Below, in pieces: positions 1 to 5,921 of a stretch of DNA of 20,480 nucleotides. The notes under the pieces are model-generated. The model saw only the letters and a program-made list of their open reading frames with translations. It searched no databases and had not been told where the DNA came from. Made by a program: the position numbers and the translations under genes. The stretch is taken from positions 1-20,480 of the IMG/VR virus record IMGVR_UViG_3300025047_000001; one strand, given 5' to 3'. The DNA comes from a virus. Each line of letters starts with the position of its first letter. Positions within the stretch are counted from its first letter, which is position 1.

Positions 1-2
1 GC

Positions 3-1238
3 AAACAGGAAGAAATACTCAGTTATATGATCCGCTTTCCCAACAGTGGATTTAAAATTCAGGCTTTGAGCTCTCGGCCATCGAACCTCCGTGGTTTGCA
101 GGGTGATGTGATCATAGATGAGGCCGCATTCCATGAGTCCCTGGATGAATTATTAAAAGCGGCAACGGCCCTGACAATGTGGGGCAACCGTATCCGTATT
201 ATCTCGACGCATAACGGTGTTGATAACCTTTTTAACCAATACATCAACGATGCCCGTGCGGGCAAAAAAGACTATTCGATCCATACAATCACCCTAGATA
301 AAGCTATTGAAGAAGGCTTGTACAAACGCATTTGCTTTGTAAACGGGCAAGAGTGGTCATTGGATAAGCAAAAGAAATGGCGAGACGACCTTTATAAAAA
401 CGCCCCGGATGAAGCCAGCGCTGCCGAAGAGTATGGCTGTGTACCGAAACAGTCTGGTGGCCATTACATTAAGCGCGTACTAATTGAAAATGCCATGGTG
501 CGTGACCGTTCAATCCCCATCGTCACGCTCAAAGCCCCTGAAGACTTTGAGTTGCGTTCAGAAGAAGCCCGCAACGACTTTATTGATATGTGGTGCGAAA
601 CCCAGCTACTGCCACTACTGGAGCAATTAAACCCGCTGAATCAGCATGTTTTCGGTGAGGACTTTGCGCGCCGTGGCGATATGACTGTGCTGTTACCAAT
701 GGAGATAAAGCCCGACTTAACCAAACGTGCTCCCTTTGTTGTTGAGCTTTCTAAGATGACTTACGACGGTCAGCGCCAAATTCTGTTTTATATCTTAGAG
801 CGCCTGCCCCGTCTACGCGCCATGGCTTTTGATGCCACCGGTAACGGCGGTTACTTAGCCGAAGCCGCCGCACTTAAGTACGGTGTCGAGATGGTTGACC
901 AGGTCATGCTGAACGATAACTGGTACCGCGAGTGGATGCCGAAGCTAAAAGCCTCATTTGAAGACGGCATGTATGAACTGCCGCGCCACCAAAATGTACT
1001 CGACGATTTTGCCAAGGTGCAGGTTAAGAGCGGCATTCCAAAGATTGATAAAGGCAGCGACAAACAGAAAGACGGCACTAAACGCCATGGTGATTTTGCT
1101 GTTGCCCTGGTCATGGCCGAACGAGCCAGTTGGATGGACGGCTCGCCAATTGAGTTTGAAGCCCTTCCGGCTAAGCGCAGCGAATGGGATGACAACGACG
1201 ATACCGATTTTTATGAGCCGTTTAACGGTGCCTGGTAG
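3..1238 (+). CDS. Phage terminase large subunit, Mu gp28-like (5' end outside window)
   Basis: ATPase and nuclease motor that packages phage DNA into the prohead through the portal. The reading frame is open from the first bases, so the N-terminus and Walker A motif lie upstream; 411 residues are visible. A Walker B-type segment (VIIDEAAF) is at 108-131, with the acidic pair DE at 117-122. The C-terminal RNase H-like nuclease shows spaced acidic residues: Asp at 660-662 (GEDFARRGD context), Asp at 831-833 (FDATGNGG) and Asp at 1092-1094 (HGDFAVALVMA). This arrangement is typical of Mu-family large terminases, which fill heads from integrated copies. The portal gene follows after 9 nt, preceded by a GGAGAG ribosome binding site. 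Family assignment is confident; the start cannot be judged here. Confidence 0.93.
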   Translation, partial: KQEEILSYMIRFPNSGFKIQALSSRPSNLRGLQGDVIIDEAAFHESLDELLKAATALTMWGNRIRIISTHNGVDNLFNQYINDARAGKKDYSIHTITLDKAIEEGLYKRICFVNGQEWSLDKQKKWRDDLYKNAPDEASAAEEYGCVPKQSGGHYIKRVLIENAMVRDRSIPIVTLKAPEDFELRSEEARNDFIDMWCETQLLPLLEQLNPLNQHVFGEDFARRGDMTVLLPMEIKPDLTKRAPFVVELSKMTYDGQRQILFYILERLPRLRAMAFDATGNGGYLAEAAALKYGVEMVDQVMLNDNWYREWMPKLKASFEDGMYELPRHQNVLDDFAKVQVKSGIPKIDKGSDKQKDGTKRHGDFAVALVMAERASWMDGSPIEFEALPAKRSEWDDNDDTDFYEPFNGAW

Positions 1239-1247
1239 GAGAGCCAA

Positions 1248-2825
1248 ATGAAACCAAGAGTAAAAGTTTATAACGGCGATAAGATTGATTTAACCGCTCT
1301 TCAGGAAGCGCAAACAGAGCGCTCTGAAGTTGCGCATTTACTACAGCACTTTAGCAATCACCCATCGCGTGGCCTGACACCGACGAAGCTGGCGGCCATT
1401 TTAAACGACGCCGAAATGGGTAACATCATTGCCCAGAGCGAGCTGGCCGAAGATATGGAAGAAAAAGACGCCCATATTTTTAGTGAGCTGCAAAAGCGCA
1501 AACGGGCAATGCTGGGTGTCGACTGGACGATTGAACCTCCTAAGGACGCCAGTAAGGCAGAGAAGCGTGACGCTGAGATGATCACTGAATGGCTCGAAGA
1601 CGGTGACTTCCTCGATGACTTAATTCTGGACATGGGCGACGCCATCACCAAAGGCTTCAGCGCCACTGAGATGAAATGGCGATATGAGCAGAAGCTATGG
1701 ACACCGGAGCTTGAGTGGCGCGACCCGGCCTGGTTTAAAACCCACTCAATATACCGCAATGAATTGCGTCTTCGTGATCATACGCCGGAAGGTCAGGAGC
1801 TTGAGCCTCTTAACTGGATAGTACATCGCCACCAGGCCAAAAGCGGTTATTTAGCACGGACGGGGCTGGTCCGTGTATTAGCCTGGCCGTTTTTATTTAA
1901 AAACTACTCGGTACGTGACTTAGCCGAGTTTCTAGAGATTTACGGACTGCCGCTGCGCCTGGGTAAATACCCGACGGGTGCGACCCGCGACGAAAAAAGT
2001 ACCCTGCTGCGAGCCGTGATGTCGATTGGCCACAATGCCGGCGGTATTATTCCCAAGGGCATGGAAATTGAATTTAAAGACGCGGCCAATGGCTCATCTG
2101 ATCCATACAAAACGATGATCACCTGGGCGGAGCAATCGCAGTCCAAAGCAATTCTGGGCGGTACGCTCACGTCCCAGGCCGACGGCAAAAGCTCAACCAA
2201 CGCCCTGGGCAACGTACACAATGAGGTACGGCACGAGCTGCGTGATTCAGACGTTAAGCAAATTGGCCGCACTCTGACCGCACAACTGGTGATGCCGTTT
2301 TATATGCTAAACGGTACCAGCTTTACCAGCGAGCACCGACGTCTGCGCTTTAAATTCGACACGAAAGACTCCGAAGATTTAAAAGACTTCAGTGAGTCGG
2401 TTCCTAAGCTCGTTGGTATGGGGATGCGTATTTCTAAACAGTGGGCGCATGAGAAAACCAACATTCCCGAAGCCAAAGACGATGACGACCTGTTGGTTAT
2501 CTCCAGTAAGCAGTCACTGGTACCACCGGCAGAGCCTGAGCCAAAAGCAGCGAACCGGCGCATCGTGTCGTTGCGTCGTGAAGGCGATGTTGACAACGAC
2601 GCCACAGACGACTTTATTCTGCAGCTGCAAAAGCGCATGGCTCCAATGCTTGAGGGGATGACCGATGAAGTACGCCAGTTGGTTGAGCAGGCTGAGTCCC
2701 TGGAAGAACTTCAGGACGCACTGGCCGAGCTCGACGTCGACAGCGAGCAAATGGGCAACCTGATAGCACAGTCAATGCTGGCCGCTGAGCTGGCCGGCCG
2801 CTCGGATGTGGAGGACGGTGAGTAA
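1248..2825 (+). CDS. Portal protein, DUF935 / Mu gp29-like
   Basis: A protein of 525 residues, the usual size for the DUF935 family, whose members form the dodecameric portal at one head vertex. That ring is the DNA channel and the docking site for terminase and neck proteins. Family-like stretches include SELQKRKRAMLGVDWTIEP near residue 80, a GFSATEMKWR region near 140, an AWPFLFKNYSVRDLAEF region near 210, and an ILGGTLTSQADG to NEVRHELRDSDVKQI region near 300. The last 100 residues are acidic and probably helical. The ATG at 1248 follows a GGAGAG site. The stop shares one base with the start of the F gene (TAATG), so the two are probably translationally coupled. Confidence 0.93.
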   Translation: MKPRVKVYNGDKIDLTALQEAQTERSEVAHLLQHFSNHPSRGLTPTKLAAILNDAEMGNIIAQSELAEDMEEKDAHIFSELQKRKRAMLGVDWTIEPPKDASKAEKRDAEMITEWLEDGDFLDDLILDMGDAITKGFSATEMKWRYEQKLWTPELEWRDPAWFKTHSIYRNELRLRDHTPEGQELEPLNWIVHRHQAKSGYLARTGLVRVLAWPFLFKNYSVRDLAEFLEIYGLPLRLGKYPTGATRDEKSTLLRAVMSIGHNAGGIIPKGMEIEFKDAANGSSDPYKTMITWAEQSQSKAILGGTLTSQADGKSSTNALGNVHNEVRHELRDSDVKQIGRTLTAQLVMPFYMLNGTSFTSEHRRLRFKFDTKDSEDLKDFSESVPKLVGMGMRISKQWAHEKTNIPEAKDDDDLLVISSKQSLVPPAEPEPKAANRRIVSLRREGDVDNDATDDFILQLQKRMAPMLEGMTDEVRQLVEQAESLEELQDALAELDVDSEQMGNLIAQSMLAAELAGRSDVEDGE

Positions 2826-4255
2826 TGTCCAGCGCTCAATACGGCTCCCTGCCCTTTGAAGAGGCGATAAAATACTTCCGGCAAAAGCTCAACGTGCCAA
2901 CTGAGCGCTGGGCTGATGTCTGGGGCAAAGCGCACGACCGAGCCTTTATGGTAGCCGGCGCGATGAAAAATGATTTACTCAATGATTTTCGCATGGCCGT
3001 GGACGAGGCCATTGCGAACGGTCGTTCGATTGGCTGGTTTAAACGTGAATTTAACGACATTGTTGCCAGGCATGGTTGGTCACATACCGGCAACGCAAAC
3101 TGGCGTGCACGTGTTATTTACGACACCAATATTCGTCAGAGCTACAACGCCGGGCGTTACGAGCAGCTACAGAACTTTCCGTACTGGGAATACCGTCATG
3201 GTGATTCTATTGTGCCCAGGCCTTTGCATTTATCCTGGGACCGTCTGGTGCTGCCAAAAGATGACCCATGGTGGGCGAAACATTTCCCAACCAACGGTTA
3301 CGGCTGCCAGTGCAAGGTGTTTGGCCGCTCGGAAAACGAAATGCAGCGTCGAGGGCTAACGCCCGGCAATGCGCCTAATGACGGTTACTACGACTGGACA
3401 GATACCACCACCGGCGAAGTGTTTGAGATGCCTCGCGGCGTCGACCCTGGCTTTGACTACGCGCCCGGCTCCGGTGTTGAAACACGTTCACTCGCTCAGG
3501 TCGCACAAAGAAAGGCTAAAGTTTACGAGCCGCCAGAGCGAGTAGTACCCGACCTTTTCTCTACGGCTAAAGGCGTGACTAACGATACATTTAACGGTAT
3601 CTGGAAACGCGCCTCGAATGAGTTAAAGGGCTCGGTCGACATGCTCAGCAGCTTCATGGCCACACACCCAACCAAGACTCTTTTTATCAAACAAAGTGAA
3701 ATTGGCACCCGGAATAAAGCGTCGTACAACATTCAGGATTCGGTATCTGATTACCTTGGCCTGGATAAAACCGACCGCCAGTGGACGTATGGTCGCGCAA
3801 CTCGGGCAGCAGGTTATACGGCACTGCCCTGGGACTACACTGTGGTCAAGGTAAAGGCCGATAGTCGCTTTTCTAATGTCGATTTAACGCGTATCCAAAG
3901 TGAGTTAAAAGCCCTTTTAAATGAACGCAAGAGCGACAAGCTGGAATGGTCGATGTCTCGTCGATTGAGACAAAAGGGCTATAATGATGATGGCGTGCTT
4001 ATTACCTGGTTACATGAGCTTGGCCACCAAATTCACTTTTGGAGCGGGCAGGCTAACTGGAATCAGCGCATTCGCTCTCAGGTGCTCACTCGCTATGCCG
4101 CCACCAACGCCGAGGAGTTCTTTGCCGAGCATTTTGTGATGTGGTTTTTTGCCCGCGAAGAGCTACGCTTATATTCATCGGATATGGTCGACTGGATAGA
4201 AGAGCAAATCGGTAGCGCCTTAGAGTCAACACAAAAAGGAAACTGGAAACGATGA
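2825..4255 (+). CDS. F: MuF/SPP1 gp7-type minor head protein with C-terminal lethal factor-like metallopeptidase domain
   Basis: 476 residues. The N-terminal part (about 1-180) is the MuF/SPP1 gp7 head morphogenesis domain: a TNIRQSYNAGRYEQ helix, then a DPWWAKHFPTNGYGCQCKV stretch. Such proteins are minor capsid components near the portal. Residues about 260-476 form an extra domain. It contains HELGH (H397, E398, H401), then YAATNAEEFFAEHF with Y424 and E431. In anthrax lethal factor the catalytic set is H686, E687, H690, Y728 and E735, with the tyrosine and glutamate also seven residues apart in a Y-x-x-T-N-x-x-E-F-F-A-E context. All five residues have counterparts here, so an active zinc peptidase is likely. 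MuF proteins of temperate phages are known to carry polymorphic C-terminal toxin domains, and this fits that pattern. The substrate is unknown. A role in head maturation is possible, but protease I already does that job. Confidence 0.9.
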   Translation: MSSAQYGSLPFEEAIKYFRQKLNVPTERWADVWGKAHDRAFMVAGAMKNDLLNDFRMAVDEAIANGRSIGWFKREFNDIVARHGWSHTGNANWRARVIYDTNIRQSYNAGRYEQLQNFPYWEYRHGDSIVPRPLHLSWDRLVLPKDDPWWAKHFPTNGYGCQCKVFGRSENEMQRRGLTPGNAPNDGYYDWTDTTTGEVFEMPRGVDPGFDYAPGSGVETRSLAQVAQRKAKVYEPPERVVPDLFSTAKGVTNDTFNGIWKRASNELKGSVDMLSSFMATHPTKTLFIKQSEIGTRNKASYNIQDSVSDYLGLDKTDRQWTYGRATRAAGYTALPWDYTVVKVKADSRFSNVDLTRIQSELKALLNERKSDKLEWSMSRRLRQKGYNDDGVLITWLHELGHQIHFWSGQANWNQRIRSQVLTRYAATNAEEFFAEHFVMWFFAREELRLYSSDMVDWIEEQIGSALESTQKGNWKR

Positions 4256-4449
4256 GTAAGGACGTTATTGATAGAGCCCAGGAGCTGGTGAATCGACCTC
4301 CAACCATGGAAACCGCTCGCCACATAGGTCGGCTTATAAGCCAGGCCAACGGTGAAGAGAAAGACTTCATCTACGATTTGATAGAGTCGTTCCTGATGCA
4401 GGTTGAAGAGCCGAGCCTGCGCGAGAGCCTGCTTGAGGAGATAGGTTAA
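4252..4449 (+). CDS. Small acidic protein coupled to F; candidate immunity/inhibitor, function unknown
   Basis: A protein of 65 residues whose ATG overlaps the F stop (ATGA, 4252-4255) and whose stop TAA shares a base with the ATG of gene G (TAATG). The coding frame is therefore wedged between F and G without free DNA, which supports real translation. The protein is strongly acidic (about 14 Asp/Glu against about 7 Lys/Arg), looks all-helical, and has no signal peptide, membrane segment or cysteine. I do not recognise the family. In phage Mu itself F and G are neighbours, so this gene is an addition directly behind the F metallopeptidase domain, the position expected for an immunity or inhibitor protein. 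That role is inference. A small head-assembly accessory protein is the main alternative. Confidence 0.75.
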   Translation: MSKDVIDRAQELVNRPPTMETARHIGRLISQANGEEKDFIYDLIESFLMQVEEPSLRESLLEEIG

Positions 4450-4886
4450 TGGCCGGTGCCCGAATTGTTGTCAATGGCAGCACGGCGATTATAAGCCAGG
4501 CAATTAAGTCACTGCGTGACCAGAGTAAAAGCTTAGCTGAACCCAACGCAGAAGTTGGTGAATACCTGATTGAATCGCACCAGGACAGATTCGACGATGC
4601 GGTCTCTCCCGAAGGCGACAGCTGGGAACCACTATCAGAAGAGTACAAAGCCCGGTCTAAGCGCCCCAGTGACATTCTGATAGAAGACGGTATTTTAAAA
4701 GGCACGTTAAATTACAACGCAGGGCAGAACGAACTGCTGTTTGGTACGCCGATGGAATACGGTGCAGCTCACCACTTTGGTTATGAGAAACGAAATTTAC
4801 CCGCCCGCCCCTGGCTCGGATTATCCGATACCGATGTTGATGTGGTTGTTTCGATTTTTCGGGCGCATCTCTCAGAAGCGATTTAA
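4449..4886 (+). CDS. G: Phage virion morphogenesis protein, Mu G-like (tail completion / head-tail joining)
   Basis: 145 residues, matching the phage virion morphogenesis family that includes Mu gpG and P2 gpS-type tail completion proteins. Recognisable features are ESHQDRFDDAVSPEGDSWEPLS around residues 40-60, a DGILKGTLNY segment, a YGAAHHFG segment near residue 105, and LPARPWLGLSDTD near the C-terminus. Members act at the head-tail interface during virion completion. The start overlaps the previous stop by one base. The conserved late operon is interrupted after this gene: the next 135 bases are a non-coding leader in front of a cargo gene of different composition. Confidence 0.88.
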   Translation: MAGARIVVNGSTAIISQAIKSLRDQSKSLAEPNAEVGEYLIESHQDRFDDAVSPEGDSWEPLSEEYKARSKRPSDILIEDGILKGTLNYNAGQNELLFGTPMEYGAAHHFGYEKRNLPARPWLGLSDTDVDVVVSIFRAHLSEAI

Positions 4887-4951
4887 GCGCTTTAAACTGG
4901 TTTATTGCTACGATGGTTCGATGTAACCCCTTGTAATCGACTGACGGAAAA

Positions 4952-4990
4952 TTTAAACGGGTTTTAAACGGGGGTATAGGGTTGTATTCT
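4952..4990 (+). promoter_or_regulatory. Putative promoter/operator leader of the cargo gene with tandem TTTAAACGGG
   Basis: The 134 bases between G and the cargo gene form the largest non-coding stretch of the window. TTTAAACGGG is repeated with an 11-bp period at 4952-4961 and 4963-4972, about one helical turn, as expected for a pair of protein-binding half-sites or overlapping AT elements. Possible -10 hexamers are TATAGG (4975-4980) and TATTCT (4985-4990). No good -35 match is seen, so the promoter is a weak call made mainly from context: an independent leader in an otherwise gapless operon. A third TTTAAAC lies at 4891-4897. Confidence 0.35.
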
Positions 4991-5006
4991 AGTCGAAATT
5001 TAATTC

Positions 5007-5013
5007 AAGGAGG
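5007..5013 (+). promoter_or_regulatory. Strong Shine-Dalgarno AAGGAGG fixing the GTG start at 5021
   Basis: A perfect AAGGAGG lies 7 nt before GTG at 5021, while the frame-compatible TTG at 4982 has no such site. This makes 5021 the start of the cargo protein. It is the best ribosome binding site in the window, which suggests efficient and independent translation. Confidence 0.85.
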
Positions 5014-5020
5014 AAATACT

Positions 5021-5872
5021 GTGTCAAAAGGTGATTCTAAAGACGACGAAAGTATTGTTACTAAAATCTGGATTGCGTTTGGACTGGCCTTTCTAGCCGT
5101 TGTTATTCTTTATTTTGCTTTTGTTGTCACTAACGCGGAAAACTTTTCCCAGGTGACTGCAGAAGGTTTCTCTGGATTCGGAGCATTTGTAGGTGGCGTC
5201 GGAGGGACTTTGTTTTCTGCTATCGCTGCGGGTCTAGTTTACATGGCCTATTCAACTCAGAAAAAAGAACTGGCCAACTCAGTCAAGGCGTTAACTGAAA
5301 CACAAAGAAACCAAGAGCTTCAAAGTAACTTATCTGCCTTAACCCCTGTTATGACTAAGATAGAATATGATTTTAACCGAAGAGTTGTTTGTTGGTTCTC
5401 TGAGGATAGTGAGCAGTCAACAGCTGAATATGACGCATCCTCCGGGGCGTATTTGGCTGCTGCATATATTGGGCTTAATTTTAATCAACCTGTCGCACTC
5501 TCTGAAGTCCAGCCTCTTAACCCAGACAATGAGGATGGATTTGAATCTCCAATGGTTGAGCTACTTTCTGGCTCTATTTCTTCGGTTAACTACAATGGCC
5601 AAAAAAAGCTTCGTTTCTTTTTGATTCAATTCATCATTCAAGTTACATCGGCCATGCAAATCGTTAAAAACATGCATGACAATAAAGCCTCTGCCCATTT
5701 TTATGCTTCGACTGCATTACTACTAGAAGAGGTTAATCAAACATTAACCTGCGTTTTCAACGCGATTGCAGTTGATGAGGAGATACCTTCCCAACATGCC
5801 TGGTGTCGTAATTTTCTAAAAGCATCTTCTGATCTAGATGAAGTGCTCAACGAAATCCACAGCGAAAAGTAG
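5021..5872 (+). CDS. Two-helix membrane protein, putative abortive-infection (putAbiC-like) cargo gene
   Basis: 283 residues from the GTG at 5021. A short charged N-terminus precedes a transmembrane helix at about 15-37. A second hydrophobic segment at about 53-78 is rich in Phe, Gly and Ala (FSGFGAFVGGVGG). A charged, probably coiled-coil helix follows (KKELANSVKALTETQRNQEL, about 81-100), then a soluble domain of about 180 residues. The F-G-x-F-x-G-G second helix running into a heptad-like linker resembles proteins annotated as putative phage abortive infection (putAbiC) proteins. That match is from memory and moderate. Base composition and codon use are visibly AT-richer than the neighbouring head genes. 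No virion role is expected at this place in a Mu-like operon, so it is probably a moron gene. Inference: it acts at the inner membrane to exclude or abort other phages. It could also be some other signalling membrane protein. Confidence 0.7.
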   Translation: MSKGDSKDDESIVTKIWIAFGLAFLAVVILYFAFVVTNAENFSQVTAEGFSGFGAFVGGVGGTLFSAIAAGLVYMAYSTQKKELANSVKALTETQRNQELQSNLSALTPVMTKIEYDFNRRVVCWFSEDSEQSTAEYDASSGAYLAAAYIGLNFNQPVALSEVQPLNPDNEDGFESPMVELLSGSISSVNYNGQKKLRFFLIQFIIQVTSAMQIVKNMHDNKASAHFYASTALLLEEVNQTLTCVFNAIAVDEEIPSQHAWCRNFLKASSDLDEVLNEIHSEK

Positions 5873-5904
5873 CAAAACGCTTTAATCCCCCTCCTCGCGT
5901 AATC

Positions 5905-5921
5905 GCCGCCATCATGGCGGC
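5905..5921 (+). other. Perfect 17-bp palindrome/hairpin directly before the protease start
   Basis: GCCGCC (5905-5910), ATCAT, GGCGGC (5916-5921): the whole 17 bp is a perfect inverted repeat around its central base. As RNA it folds to a 6-bp GC stem with a 5-base loop. It ends one base before the ATG at 5922. No U-run follows, so it is not a standard intrinsic terminator. It may shape translation of protease I, end the cargo transcript in part, or bind a protein. Confidence 0.6.

Larger units (their letters stand above)
4888..5885. repeat. 8-bp direct repeat CGCTTTAA bracketing the cargo gene
   Basis: CGCTTTAA occurs at 4888-4895, two bases after the stop of gene G, and again at 5878-5885, six bases after the stop of the cargo gene. 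The two copies enclose exactly the AT-richer insert (leader plus membrane protein gene). They could mark the ends of the segment gained by the phage, but 8 bp is short enough to be chance. Confidence 0.35.

Noticed and set aside
954-1251. Overlapping frames on both strands inside the end of the terminase gene
   Set aside because: They are shadows of the terminase frame, with no start signals and no recognisable content.
4982-5020. TTG at 4982 as start of the cargo membrane protein
   Set aside because: It has no ribosome binding site, and the extra codons would include the perfect AAGGAGG that lies 7 nt before GTG 5021.
4887-5020. Attachment site or insertion sequence ends around the cargo gene
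   Set aside because: There is no transposase or integrase, no terminal inverted repeats, and the only flanking match is 8 bp.
5905-5921. Palindrome before I as an intrinsic terminator of the cargo gene
   Set aside because: No T-run follows on either strand, so standard intrinsic termination is not supported.
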